Positions 11,111-23,282 are shown, counted from the stretch's first letter. The stretch is 64,000 nucleotides of DNA from Vesta saturnalis (GCA_036346205.1 JARFJB010001166.1:11827001-11891000), one strand, 5' to 3'. The notes: a model not told the origin generated them from the letters alone. A program made the numbers and translations.

Positions 11111-12832
11111 CGTATATTTAGACAGCGTCTCCTATCTCTACTATAATAGATAGAGAAAAACTTTAAATACAAAAGTTGTAGGGATTTATCTAAACCACCA
11201 GAAAAGTCTATCAAACATTATACAGGGTGTCCCCGAAAAACGTGGCAGACCAAACTTATGTTTTTCAAATGGAACACCCTGTATTTTTTTTAGAAATGAA
11301 TAGACCGCATTTTTCCGATTTCAAAAATATATATGCAGTGTGTCCCAAATTGAATAGTATTGCATGGCTATCTTTGTTATTAAGAAAGATACAGGTTCGG
11401 TTAAATGGACAATGTAGTACAGTTTTTTATCCTTATTCAAAAGATGCTCACAGATATGAAAAATTCTGAGCCCTTCCGAAAATATCCGACAAAAACCGAA
11501 AAATGCATTTTTCGAAAAAGTTGTTTATTACTCTTATGAAAGTTATGGAAAAAAGTTTTGTACAAAAGTTACTTAATTAGTTATGGCAAAGTCAAAAATG
11601 TTATCAGAAAAAAAATCGCATGCATGATTTCTGCACAATGGATTGCAACTTTCTTATTTTAAATAGGCGCCATCTTGGATTTTAAAAGAAATAAACTGCA
11701 GATTTTTTTCTGCTTTCAACCATGTATAACAATCTATGGTTGAAACAAAAGATAACGACACATTTTATAATATTTGTACGTAAACAAATTAATAACGGTC
11801 ATTAAAGTGTTACAGTGAACTAAAACGCTGCAAAATATTAAAGTTATAACATTTCGTAAGTGCGATATTTATATTAGTGAATGCTGTTTTTCCTGGAGAA
11901 GTAAACTGCAATCTACGTTTGCTACAGCAAGCTTTTTCCGATAATTCACCTAGCTTCTGTAGTATCAACTGGCTTTTGTTGTTGGAAACCAAGAATTGCG
12001 TCGAGGCAACCATACACACCTTTATACGACGGATTTGCTTAAGAAAAGAAAGAACATCGCGAGTTTAGACAGGTTTTTGCATGTATTTTGTTTAATGCTT
12101 AATAATTAAAAATGTGACAATAATTTAGTAAACATGTCTCCATTATTGAATTGAATTGATATCTAGAGTATTATTACATCAGCTTTCAATTGCATGTTAC
12201 CAGTAGTTTTAAACCGGCAGGCCCTTGGTACACGTATCCCGGTTTTCTTCGTAATGACTAATTAAAATTGTTTTGTCTGCTGTTTTGAATAAATATATAT
12301 TAAGGTTTCATTGTTATCATGACTGCATTAAAAACATCCCTGTTCTGTAAAGTAGTTTTCTCATTGCGCTGATTTATAGTCGAGGCATTAATTACAGTCA
12401 TTTCAATTAAAAAATTAGAAAGATCAATCTAACAAATAAGAATTTAACAATAAAAAAAGAAGCGGGTCGGTTACAGTAGCCATTATTCTCTACGTATTGT
12501 AAATATATGCTAACTACAGGTAGTCTGCGATAGCAGAATCGTATATAGAAAAATCGATTGCGAAGAAGAAAAAGGTGTGCAGAATGTTGAGGAAATAAAA
12601 CGGACCATTCGAGTAATATGGTATCGGTTACAATTGAAGTTGATACCATGATATCATACGCGATACCTGCGGGATCGGGTATTTCGTTTGGATGTAACAG
12701 TTTTCATGCTGCGCAAAATTATTCCTTTAATTTTCAAAAATATCTAACTTAGAAGCCAGATTTGTACCAAACAAAATAAGGTTGTTCAATTTGTAGTACG
12801 TATGGAACAATATTGATTCCTTTATCTATATA
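11111..12832. other. gene-free; one TACAGGGTGTCCCC terminus at 11221
   Basis: A mariner/MITE-like terminus TACAGGGTGTCCCCG lies at 11221-11235, and a second partial one (GAACACCCTGTA) at 11272-11284 points the other way. No transposase is recognisable. Open frames at 11227-11469, 11877-12068 and 12407-12649 show no motifs and look like chance. Confidence 0.5.
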
Positions 12833-12834
12833 TA

Positions 12835-12965
12835 CAGAGTGTTTCAGTGATATTGGGCCAAACTTAAAGGAGTAGTTCCTCTCTTAAATATAAGTTGAAA
12901 AAATAAATTTCAACTAAAAAACGATACAGGTTGTTAAAGTATAAAGAAATATAACAGTTTTTGGT
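12835..12965. repeat. solo terminal repeat, family CAnnnTGTTTCAGTKATATTGG (copy 1)
   Basis: The sequence starts TA-CAGAGTGTTTCAGTGATATTGG. It includes GTTGAAAAAATAAATTTCAAC and a ...GATACAGGTTGTTAAAGT block. An inverted relative with the same order of landmarks ends at 25791. Confidence 0.6.
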
Positions 12966-15104
12966 TATAAGTCGTGTAAATTTAAACCGATTTTGATGAA
13001 ACTTGGCATGAATAATAAACAAACAAAGATCTTTAATTTGGCTATTTCAGGTTTTGTAGATGTCTTCCAGTGACGTAGACCTTCAGGGTTGGCGCCACTG
13101 CATTTTTTCAAATCTAAAAGTCTTTTATAATAGTGATCGCTGGAACACGCTATTTTCAAGAAGCAGTGATAACGGCGTCTGCTCCGACAAAGAAACAGTG
13201 ACGAGTCGCTGTTTCTTTTCGTAACAGCTTTCGAATTAATTACAATGTAGCAAACACTCGTCACACATTTCCTACAAATTCCGTTTTCGAAACTGTTACT
13301 TAGCTGTACTGTACTGTAAGCAGAAGTTTCTTGTCGTCGCAACAAATAGCCCGAATTATTTCATAAAAATCGCGGAAGGATCCGACTCTGCTTCTTTCTG
13401 GGTTGTTCTTTCCACAGATATTCTTACAGTATTATTTTCAGTGTTGCCAATCTACTCGAATTTCTCGTGTATTTTAAGTTTTATTTAGGGATTATAGCAA
13501 AATATTCGTTTTTTATTTCTGTTAACAATAAACAATAAAATCATGATATGTTTACTATTCAACAGATCTAATAAGATACAAGAAATTTTACAGAAATCTA
13601 ACACAGAATACTGTGCTTAGCGTTAGCAAAATTTCTAGTTTTAAACACACCACAAACCGTCGAAATACCACTCCCGATTCCCAATTTTTGCAATTCGCCT
13701 TCATTCGCTGTGCTTGGTCAGTGAATTCGATCTTCGATCTGCTACGTGCTACATGGCCAGTTAAAACCTGCTCACAAAAATCGCTGCTACTTTGTGGGAA
13801 CCGGAGCGCTTTGCTCAGGACTAAGAACTAAGAAGCAGTGAAAACCAGCTCCGGTAAAATCGCAACACATCACTAAAGATCATATACACGTTTTATAACA
13901 AAACTATTTTTAGTTTTTTTTTCGCCCTAACTCAAAAGTCATATTACATTAAAAATACATTTTTGAACCCAGTACCGGAAACACGCCGAAAATTCCCAAA
14001 CAAACCAGAGCACGTGTGACGTCACAATGTTTATTTTTACTCATGTTAGCATACAGCTGATAGTGTTTTGACTTTTAATTGATTAAATCTTGTTATTATC
14101 GTCAAAATATTGATACATATATCAAAAATGTCACACCTTAAAGGTTATCGTGCTTTTATAATAATATAGTAATTAATAATTATTTATGTAAACGTATAAA
14201 TTAAATAAATAGAATTCGATAATAAATTTTTTTAACTAAACTCCAGAACCATAACTTTTAAAAATCATAGCATCAAAAAAATTTCTATGAATAATTTAAA
14301 ACGATTAAATAATAAATTTGTACACGGATATTTAATGGTTTCGGTTTAATTTAGTATTGTATATTTTAATTACGCGCTAGGTTATGTACTATAGGAAATT
14401 GAAATTTTAAAAGTGGTGGTTCTTCCGTTGTTATGTCATTTAAATAATTCTCGTGATTTGAGGTTTTTTTTAGCTGAAAGAAGACTTGGAGAATTATATT
14501 TACTATACTACAATGGAAGTAGAGCAAAAAATAAGGTTGATGTAGTACCGCACAAGTTTAGTTGGCAACCTAACCGTAAACTTTCAATTTACATGTAGAA
14601 GCTGTTAACAGTGTTAACGGCTACTGAGAATTAATTTAACATTATGACGTCACAAACATGCCGACCAATCGTGGCGCGTTTGTAGTCGCGTGATTCTTTT
14701 TAAAATTTCATTAATTTTAAATTGCTTATAAGTCAAAAAAAAGTTTTTTACATCGTCTATGAATATAATTTATGGTAAAGTTTTAAAAACACATAAAAAC
14801 AATGGATAAATTTTTGTTTCAATAACCAATTTTAAATTTAATTTAGAAAAAGAAATAGCTCTTAAAAAATTTTGATTAGAAGCTTATTTACAGAGATATT
14901 TTAGAAATATTTCCTTTTTTTAATTGTCTGGACATTGCAATTTAGAAAAAAAATTAACAGTTGTAATTTTTTTATTACAGATCAAAGATTAGAGATTAAA
15001 CACAAGATAAGAACAATAACATTTTTTAAATAATTTTAAAAAATAATCATTTAAACAATATTTTTTAAATAACATTGTTTAATAAAAAAATTAATGTTGT
15101 ATCC
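12966..15104. other. no gene or named repeat seen
   Basis: About 2.1 kb of mixed composition. Open frames at 12965-13345 (minus), 13613-13831 and 14413-14598 (plus) carry no motifs I know. The 13060-13400 part is less AT-rich than the rest and could be an unrecognised fragment. Confidence 0.4.
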
Positions 15105-15970
15105 AAAATTAAATTTACTATTTTTATAACGCGCATCGATACAGGCTTGACATCGTTGTAACATTGAATTGCGAACCCAGGCGAAGATGCCAGGTATTCC
15201 TGGAAGGATGTCAAACTTCTGTTTACCAAACCATCTAGATCATCAAGAGGAGTGGCATAAACTTAAAATTTCAAATATCCTCAAAGGAAAAATCAATGGG
15301 CGTTAAATCCAGTGACCTATGGGACAGGACCGGCCACGTTCAATCCAACGATCTGGATATCTGTGATTTAAATAATTTCGGAATGAGGCGGAGCTCCACC
15401 GTGCTGAAATATTAGCCTATTCCGAATATCTAGGAGACTATCCCGCAGCGATTCCAAAAGAGAATTCGTTATCAATTCAAAATAAACTTGACCGGTAACA
15501 TTGAGAGGTACAATAAAAGCTACAATCAAAAAGCGTCGAATAATTGCTCTCCTGAGATTAACTGAGAACAGTTGTTGGTGACGACGTACGACGGTAGCGT
15601 GAAGGTTTCTGTTACTCCAGATATGGCTGTTGCGTGTGTTGTACATACCATCCCTTGTGAAACATGCTTCATCTGAAGCAAAATAAGGCACAACAGCAGA
15701 GCTTTCCAAAAACCAGCGACAAAAGTCTGTTTTATGAGCAAAGTATGCTTGATGTAGCGATTGAACTTTCTGCTTTTAAATGTATGTTGTTGGTCATCAC
15801 GCAAAACTCTCCAAACCGATATGTCAGAAGCACCCATATCGCGAGCCACGGCACGAATGCTGGTAAATGGATTTTCTGCTACACGTTCTAAAACCTCCTC
15901 TTCAAAACGCAATGTTCGCCTTAGCCTCATTTGTCCAGGACGCTTGAGAACTCCAGTGTAAGGTTATTTT
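15105..15970 (-). pseudogene. Tc1/mariner transposase, N-truncated and frameshifted
   Basis: The second HTH region reads MRLRRTLRFEEEVLERVAEN, then TSIRAVARDMGASDISVWRVL. After a frame change near 15700 the core gives PYFASDEACFTRDG (first catalytic Asp present), an NVTGQVYFELI strand, and FQHGGAPPH, where the second Asp is replaced by Gly. The C-terminal part is in pieces: RYPDRWIERG, LTPIDFSF (third Asp), and a tail near CQACIDARYK. The first HTH is missing. There are several frameshifts, so the copy is inactive. No clear terminal repeats flank it. Confidence 0.83.
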
Positions 15971-16529
15971 GACGCATCATGTATGTGCAGTATTTTGATA
16001 ACGTATGTAACGTACTTTGAGTACAGCTGAAGTGAGTTTGGATGAAAAAAATTGTTTTGTGTACATGATACGCCACTGGATTTTTAATTAAACCTTAGTT
16101 ATCGTATAGAAAAATATTTGAATGTTGTAGAAAGATTTTCGTGTTAAAAACATTAAATTTGGTCGCGAAATGTTTATTGACACGGCACTGGTAGACTCGT
16201 CTTTATTGCTACTGTATGTAAAGGAGTTTGGCTGAATAAAGGGATGTAGACGTACGAGTACAGGTTAGCGTGGTTGAGTCCATGTTGGAAATTGTGACGC
16301 GATGTAGAGACGTAGTAATTACGCGATTACGTAAAATTTGGTAATTGAAACCCCACTTCGTAGCAGCAAAGTTAACGTTAAAATAAAATTAAACCCAAAG
16401 TAAAAATAAGTGGTAAGAGTATAAGTAAAATTGCCTGAAATTTAAATGTCTCAAATTTTAGTTTAATAATTTTAAGAACTCACCATATAAATGTGCCACT
16501 CTTAATAAAAAATTTAAACAAAGCTAAAA
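15971..16529. other. no gene seen
   Basis: AT-rich spacer between two transposase remnants with no recognisable coding or repeat structure. Confidence 0.4.
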
Positions 16530-17240
16530 TGGCTTCTACTTAAACACGTAGTTCAAGTAATGAATTGAGGACGCTCAAAGTAACTCTGTGCAATGGCCGA
16601 AAATGACTCGGAGAGGGATGTGCAGACGTATAATACTTGAAATGATTTATTGATGCAACTAATGCTACATGAAATGCACTTAAGTTGCCAATATTAACGT
16701 AAATTTTAAACATGCATAAAAAGGTTTGTTGCAAGATTGCAAATAGTTCGCGTCTTTGACCATACACTTTTTCTTGCAATGTATTCTACACTGAGTAGTC
16801 TAAAGGATTACAGTCTGGAGAATTAGGCCGACATTGGTTTGCTGTAATGAAAGATGCCTTGTTTTCTTCTAAGAACTGTTGTGCCCCTGCTGCTCTGTGG
16901 GATGGAGCACAGTCCTGGATAAAAATGTAACTAATAAATCGTCACGTAAATGCCGTATGTAGCTATCTGCGTTTGTGTTTGTTAACTGAGGATCAGTGAA
17001 AAATAGGCGACTCTCCATTCCAAGATATTACGCATGATTACATCAGCTTCGTAGAAAACCGCGACTTGCTCTGGTACAAACGTTCTGGTTCAATATCGTT
17101 CTTCTTGGTTGCCGAAGAAACCCTATTATTTTGTCTGTTTTGAAGGACTTGTAGCGTAAAATCCTTTTAGTCTTGAAAAATTAAGCGTTTTAGGTCAGCA
17201 CACGCAAACCTCCTGTATAGACGCAAACTTCTTGATGATC
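16530..17240 (-). pseudogene. DD37D-type Tc1/mariner transposase fragment
   Basis: The minus-strand translation over three frames reads RLIFQDEKDFTLQVLQNRQN-like (first-Asp region, with a stop in this copy), then NADSYIRHLRDDLL, FIQDCAPSHRAAGAQQFLEE, then PNSPDCNPLDYSV and TLQEKVYGQRRE. Between the Asp of QDCAPSH and the Asp of PLDYS there are 37 residues, the DD37D spacing known from maT-like elements. It therefore belongs to a different family from the DD41D elements elsewhere in the window. Stops and frameshifts make it non-functional. Confidence 0.8.
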
Positions 17241-17406
17241 GGCGGATTTTTTGCGTTAAATGTAATTGCTGGGGTTCGCAACCTTCTGTAATATTTAATA
17301 CCTACACGTCTTTAAATAACTTGTACAGATCTGCGACTGATTCTTACAATGACAATTCACGTACAATTTATGAATTTTCATTACTTATAGCAGTTAGGGG
17401 TGGGTG

Positions 17407-17597
17407 GGGCAGCTTCGGACGATTTTTTTTCGAAACGATTTAAAAATTTTTTTAAAATGCTTGAAGTCCAAAAGACGCACCACCCGATACGTTACGGTGT
17501 TAGTTTTATTCGAGAATTTTACCACCAACATACATCACTAGCATTTTGAATAAATTAACAATGTTTACGTCGCTGCTTTTGTCCGAACCTTCCCCAC
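17407..17597. mobile_element. ~190-bp MITE, TIR GTGGGGnAGnTTCGGAC
   Basis: It starts GTGGGGCAGCTTCGGAC and ends GTCCGAACCTTCCCCAC, a 17-bp inverted terminal match with two mismatches and no coding interior. The following bases, AGTGGGGCACTTCTCGGAC (17598 on), are a second related terminus in the same orientation, next to the pogo-like remnant. The MITE is thus probably a relative of that element. Confidence 0.65.
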
Positions 17598-17687
17598 AGT
17601 GGGGCACTTCTCGGACATGGGCGTGGACACATAACTATGTGACAGAAAAATTTTATTCATATAATAATGTTATAAAACAAAAGGATT

Positions 17688-18350
17688 ATTGAATATAATA
17701 TGGAAAAAAGTCCACAGGAAATTTTACAAATCCGGACAATCGTGATGAACCAGACATTTTAGTAGGTTTGGGCAATTTTGCTATAACATCTCGTCTGGAA
17801 ATTGTAGAAATGTCGTGGAAAATGAAAACAATTTAGCTACATATTCATCCGGTTTGTAAACCTCTTGCACCTGACCGATATAGTACAACTCACTCTTCTT
17901 TGTAGTAAAACAAACCAGCAGGTAATCATCAGTTGCAATCGTTTCATCTCCAAGCAGAGTTAGCTCATCGTTGGGATCTGGATTTAGGTCTAAATCAGAA
18001 TCAGAAGATACATTGAGAAAACTTTGTTTCTTTGTATAAGATTTAGGGATGTCAATTTCTGAGTCTGACGATGAAGTTTCTTCAGGTTTTTTTACGTTTT
18101 GCAGTTCTTTTAGGTTTTACGACTTCTTTCATTTGTTTTGAGAGAGTTGCTTCTACAGATGTAATTTTTCTTTTTACTCCAGTTTTTTCTGCCTTTAATT
18201 TCCGTTCTCTCTCAATTTCCTCAAGGCGTAGTTTTTCAGGAGTTTTTGTATAAATCCTTGATTTTCCAGTTTTCGTCTTTCTGTTTGTTTTACGTGGGGG
18301 TGCTTTAGGAAACGGTCTAATGTCTGAAAGTTGCACTGAAATGCCCGAGA
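17688..18350 (-). pseudogene. pogo/Tigger-like transposase, C-terminal tail only
   Basis: The minus-strand frame gives VQLSDIRPFPKAPPRK, then KTGKSRIYTKTPEK, a Lys/Glu-rich linker, an acidic patch, DDYLLVCFTTKKSELYYIGQV and, after a frameshift, pieces matching KLPKPTKMSGSSRLSGFVKF. This succession (the IRPFPKAPPRK junction, basic linker, then a small C-terminal domain) is the usual tail of insect pogo-like DDE transposases. The DDE core and the CENP-B-like DNA-binding domain would lie beyond 18350 but are replaced by piggyBac sequence on the other strand. I infer that piggyBac inserted there or that a rearrangement cut the gene. Confidence 0.75.
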
Positions 18351-19584
18351 TTATATTTATGATAGGCCCGTTTTATGATAGCGACGACTACGACGATCAG
18401 GATTGTGTGCCTAGCTTGAGTGCAAGCGAATATGAAAAAAAGGGAGTAAAAAGAAAAATCCGGTCTAACAGTGAAGACAGCGATATGAGTGCCAGCGAAG
18501 ATGAAAAAAGAGGAGAAAAAAGAAAAATTCGATCTCTTTTGGAAAGTGAAAGAAACTCCTCGTCTGAAAGCGAATCAAGTGACGAGACAACCAGGGATAT
18601 TCAACAACCACCCAACGAAGTCATTTTATGAAATAATCTGGATAGGATAAATAACTTCAAACCTAGAAAGCAGATCCCAGAAGCTCCAGTGGTTTTAGTC
18701 AAGATTGACAGAAGTTGCTCAAAACTTGATATATTTTTGAAACTTTTCCCCAGAAGTTTACTAATTTATATTGCTCAAACTACTAGTAATGAAAGGAAAT
18801 ATGAAGAAAAAGAAGATTCCGTTCACAGATGCCTTTGAAATCGTGATTGTATTAGGTTGCACGCTTATCATGTGCTCTAATCGTATACCGAAATTTTCCG
18901 ATTATTGGTCAAGCAAGAGGAGTTTAGGAAATGTACTTATCAAAAGTGCCATATTCAGAGATCGCTGCAAGATATTACTTTCTAAAATGTATTATACAGA
19001 CTCACAAAAACCAACTGATTTCTCCAAAACCTATTATGTGGACGATGTTGTCCGCTGTTTGAAGAAAACATTTCAAGCAACCATGAGCTCAAGTTCTAAC
19101 CACAGCATCGATCAAGAAGATAAAGCCTCAAACAGTATTTGCCGCTAAAGCCTATAAAAAGAGGCATACAAATTTGGAAAATATGTTTATAATATTGACG
19201 GGTAAAGAGCTTGAAGCAAACGTTAACAATACTTTAGGCGAACGAGTAGTTCATAAAATGATAGACTATATTCCAAATGATGAGAAGACTTTCATTTGTT
19301 TTGAAAGATTTTTTACATCAGTGAAACTTATTAATAACTTGCCATTTGCTGCAGTTGGTACGTGCATGCGAAACCGAAAAAATGTTCTAAAATTTGAAGG
19401 AAGGATGGAGAGAGGCGAGCACAAAACTATGGGAAATATGTATGGCACAACTGCCTACTTGTGGAAATACACGAAGAAGTTTTTGTATTGAGCAACTGTC
19501 ACGGTAGAGAAACAACAGATGTTTATAGGAAAATGAAAAATGAAGAGAAAAAAGTTATTAACTACTCAGAAGCGATGCTTTCTA
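18351..19584 (+). pseudogene. piggyBac transposase copy 2, N-terminal and core part
   Basis: An acidic N-terminus carries a tandem duplication (SASEYEKKGVKRKIRS repeated as SASEDEKRGEKRKIRS). It is followed by frameshifted pieces: IPKFSDYWSSKRSLGNVLIK, HSIDQED (first catalytic Asp, codon at 19110), SLKQYLPLKPIKRG in another frame, then FICFERFFTSVKLINNLPF. In that last motif the usual FDNFF Asp (second catalytic residue) is Glu. The gene is interrupted at 19583-19584 by the DD41D element and resumes at 21566. It is clearly distinct in sequence from copy 1. It has at least four frame changes and is inactive. Confidence 0.87.
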
Positions 19585-21565
19585 CAGGGTGTCCGGATAT
19601 TAATGCAACAAAAATTGTCCACAGATTCTCAAAACGAAATTAGGAGACCCGTATTTTTTATTTTCCCCTTTCGGAACTACAGCCCCCTGAAATTCGCACC
19701 CAAGAATAGTTTTTATTTAATAAGTCAGAAACCTCTTATGGGAAAATTACAAAATTTGGTACATATGGGTCTTACGACATGTAGAATCTGATGGGGTGAT
19801 GCTTTTCGGGATGAGAATCCGTTAAGATACTTTTTTGAGTGCCCTGTTGTCTTTGGAGCCCCAAAACTATGTCCGAATATTACAATTTCTTAAAAAGTAA
19901 TTTTTTTGAGATTTATTTAATGCAAAAATAATGGCAAAGCAACTAAAACAAAACAACAAAATACGGTTAGTTTCCTAAAATGTCTTCAAAATGTGAACCG
20001 TCTTGTTCATCACAAGCTCGCAGACATTTTACAAAATGCTGACGTATTTTTACATAATAGTAGGGAATCTGGCTAATTTCTTCAGCCGAGGCAAGGATTC
20101 TTTCTTGTAATTGTTCTAATTGGTAACGCATAAACGCGATCCTTCATGGTCCCCCAGAAAGAAAAGTCCATAACGGTTAAATCTGGGGAACGGGGGGGGG
20201 GGCATTCTACATTAGGGGAATTGTAACCGATCCAACGTCCTGGATAATTTTGATTCAGCCATTCGGTTACGAATCGCCCCCGGTGTGGTGGGGCACCATC
20301 GTGCATAAACAACAAATTACGTCTAATTGCGAGGGGAACATCCTCCATAAGAATTGGTAGTTCATTTTCCAAAAGATTCAGGTAAGTTTCGGCATTTAAC
20401 CGAGGGGGCAAGAAATATGGGCCGATAATGTAATCTCCCACGAATCCAGCCCAGCAATTAATTGAAAACTTTTCTTGTGAATGAGTCTGCCTTATAACGT
20501 GTGGATTTGCCAAGGCCCAGTAATGAAGGTTGTGGAGATTTATTATGCCACCTTTTGTAAAGCACGCCTCATCGGTAAAAAAAATCGGTTCAAAAATTCC
20601 GGATTTCGGTTGTACCTTTGAAGAGCCCATAAGCAGAAATTTGTCCGTCGCGGAAAATCTTCTGGCTTAAGTTCTTGAACTTTTTGAAAATGAAAAGGCT
20701 TCAGTAACTATCGTTTGATAAAACTGTGGATTCTTGTTCTGGGAAATCCAAGTTGCAGTGATGCGCGTCTTATGCTTATTTCGGGGTTGTCTTCAAAAAA
20801 ATCTAAGATAGTTCCTGTTGGTGTGTTAACATACGACGTCTTTCTGCATTGTCTCTTCTTGCATTTACAGAACCCGTTTCCATAAGTTGCCGGTGTACAC
20901 GCGTAAACGTCGAATGATATGGGAGTAGTTGTTGGGGAAATCGGTCAGCTTACAGTCTACGCGCGAGATGTGAATTTCCACGGGCCTCTCCGTAAATCAG
21001 GTGTATTTGGACTTTTTCTTGTACGGAAAATCTCTCCATTTTTCTTATTAAACACAGCACAATAATAATCTGACAACTGTTAAAAACTAACTAATAATCT
21101 GACAGCTATTAAAAAGCAAATTTGTTTGTTGATTACAAACACCAGCCACCTACGATTAACAAGATGAATTTCATGCGAATGTCGAATACATTCTAGGAAT
21201 ACATTTTAGGAAACTAACCGTATTTTGTTGTTTTGATTTAGTTGCTTTGTCATTATCTTTGCATTAAATAAATCTCATAAAGCAAATTTCTTTATTGATT
21301 ACGAACCACATACGATTTCATGCAAATGTCGATATGCATTCGATCACATTTGGTCATTTTTCTCGCATACGACGCATTTTACGAAAAATTTGCAAGGGAT
21401 AAAAACGTTTCTAAATTAAATAAGCTTTCTAAAGGAAACTGTAATATTCGGACATAGTTTTGGGGCTCCAAAGACAAGAGGGCACTCAAAAAAGTGTCTT
21501 AATGGATTCTCATCCCGAAAAGCATCTGTAGACAATTTTTGTTGCATTAATTTCCAGACACCCTG
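19585..21565. mobile_element. DD41D mariner element with ~370-bp arms, inserted in piggyBac copy 2
   Basis: The termini are CAGGGTGTCCGGA on the left and, reading inward from the right, CAGGGTGTCTGGA, with TA at 19583-19584 and 21566-21567. The arms (about 19585-19985 and 21205-21565) are imperfect inverted copies. They share AATATTAATGCAAC-type ends and the CCAAAACTATGTCCGAATATTAC block. Within the right arm, about 21205-21280 is an inverted copy of the transposase stop codon region and 3' flank (19905-19985). Confidence 0.9.
19967..21039 (-). pseudogene. DD41D-type transposase, catalytic triad intact, N-terminus frameshifted
   Basis: The start MERFSVQEKVQIHLIYGEAR begins the first HTH. Frame changes follow at about 20945 and 20800, but the pieces continue (RVHRQLMETGSVNARRDN, then LDFFEDNPEISIRRASLQLG). 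The core is open for 182 codons: FFTDEACF (first Asp), FMHDGAPPH (second Asp) and PPRSPDLTVMDF (third Asp). A G-run at 20186-20203 has apparently added residues before PPRSPD; without them the second and third Asp are 41 apart. The tail ends in HFEDILGN plus stop. It is an almost complete gene ruined by indels. Confidence 0.88.
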
Positions 21566-21997
21566 TATAACGACCACATGGGGAGAGTAGATCTCTCCGA
21601 TCAACTTACAACTCTGTACCACTTTGATAGCAAGTCCACGAAATGGTGGCGAAAAGTCTTCTACAAACTCTTGCTGACTGCCATTGTAAATGCTTCCTTA
21701 TTGCACAATAAAAAAATACACAAGAAAGAACCATTTATAACGTTTCTCATGGATCTTGCAGAAGACGTAATTAGTCGTGGTCGTGAAAATGCTGTTGTAA
21801 GAAAACGTTGTACTGGAAGGCGATCAACTTTATCTCAGCTATTACTAAATATTGGGGACCATCTTCCTGTTGAAGGAAAAACCCGTCGCAGATGCAGTAG
21901 GTGTGCAACACAAAAAGTGGAAAAACGTACTACCACCATGTGCCAAATGTGTAACGTGCCACTATGTAAAAACTGCTTTGCAAGTTACCATACTTAA
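21566..21997 (+). pseudogene. piggyBac transposase copy 2, C-terminal part with Cys-rich domain
   Basis: It opens YNDHMGRVDLSDQL, where the Asp of GRVD is the third catalytic residue, continues with KWWRKVFYKLLLTAIVNASL (typical after the core) and ends with a Cys-rich domain: RRCSRCATQKVEKRTTTMCQ, then CNVPLCKNCFASYHT. The frame is uninterrupted over these 144 codons. It is one base out of phase with the part left of the mariner insertion. The stop follows directly after YHT, as usual for the family. Confidence 0.88.
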
Positions 21998-22141
21998 CTA
22001 TTACTTTTCGTGGATTTTGATAAGGTTTTTTTAACGCATATTAGTATTTTAGTGTTTTAAATCTCAAAAAATTTGTTTATTTCATATTCAATAAAATTCT
22101 GCTGAAATATACTGTCTTTGTTTATAGGACTATTGAGATTT

Positions 22142-22175
22142 ATATGTCCCGGATAAGAAGTCTGGTGGGACATAT
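22142..22175. repeat. 9-bp inverted repeat downstream of piggyBac copy 2
   Basis: ATATGTCCC (22142-22150) and GGGACATAT (22167-22175) pair around a 16-base loop, about 145 bp after the piggyBac stop. It may be a subterminal repeat of that element. No TTAA-flanked CC terminus is evident nearby. Confidence 0.45.
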
Positions 22176-23129
22176 GTGTTCCAGACGAAAATTTCGAAAA
22201 TTAAATTTTGAAAAAATCTAAAATGAGTGTGGTGTTGTCCTAAATGTATATTAAGTCTATTGCATACATAATATTTGCAAGAAAAACAATACAGGGTGTG
22301 GCGCGAAGAGCTTTGATTAAAAGTAACGGCGGAGACAGTTATGTTAAAAATCTGAAATTACGAAGCTGTAGGTTTTGGATGACGCTGAGTTTAAATATAA
22401 TATTGACCTGAATGTGGCACTTCCGGTTATACCGGACGTAGACGTCAACTTTGTTATTTTAAATGGAACCTAATATTTTGTATTTTATTTTCGAATTCAA
22501 CATGAAATTCTAGATAAAATTTGTGCACAATGTCCTACACCAAAAATGAAGTATTTTCGAGATATTTCGATTTCTTTTTTAAATTTTGAAAAAATCCTAG
22601 TCCACATCGAATAACGATATCTCCATTAATAACGAAGCTAGTGACGTGAGATTGTAACCAATAAACAACAAGCGCTTGTCCGTTAACTCCATATATCCAT
22701 CTTATTGATATTTCATACAGGGTGTTTTAAACTTGGCCGCCAACATGCACAATTTAAATCGTTTATATGTTGCTTACTTTAAATAGAACACCCTGTATTT
22801 TATTACATTTTCCGCTGTATTTTTTTAAGCCAATTTGTTTGTTATCAGTATACCTAAATCCAACCACTTTTGAGATATTTCATTACCTTAGTTAAAACAT
22901 AACAACACTTAATCATATCAACATTAGTAAAGGGTAGGCCATTATTTCCATTATTTAGGGTGATATTTTGTTATTTTTTCATAAGTTATTAATTCTGAAA
23001 AGTAACCAATAGCCTGAAAGGATTATTAATTGTGGATATCATTAAAAAACGTTGACTAGGTATTTTGTATTAATTTAATTAGATAACTTACAAACAAAAA
23101 TAACTAAATGTAATATTAAACAAATAAAG

Positions 23130-23282
23130 TTTTATAATAAGTGGTCAAAATTAGCACCATCTACTTCTAAACATTTACGAATTCTTTTCATTAGGTTGTC
23201 TTGTAATTCTGGAAATATGGTCGGGTGTTAGAGAATTAAAAGCAAGTAAGACTCTCTGCAACATATCTTCCTTTGTCGTAAC
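23130..23282 (-). pseudogene. inverted partial copy of the transposase C-terminus inside the left arm
   Basis: The reverse complement reads TTKEDMLQRVLLAFNSLTPD-like sequence and ends in NFDHLL-like codons plus stop. It corresponds almost base for base to 24397-24542, the 3' end of the transposase on the plus strand. It cannot encode anything on its own; it is part of the extended inverted arm. Confidence 0.85.
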
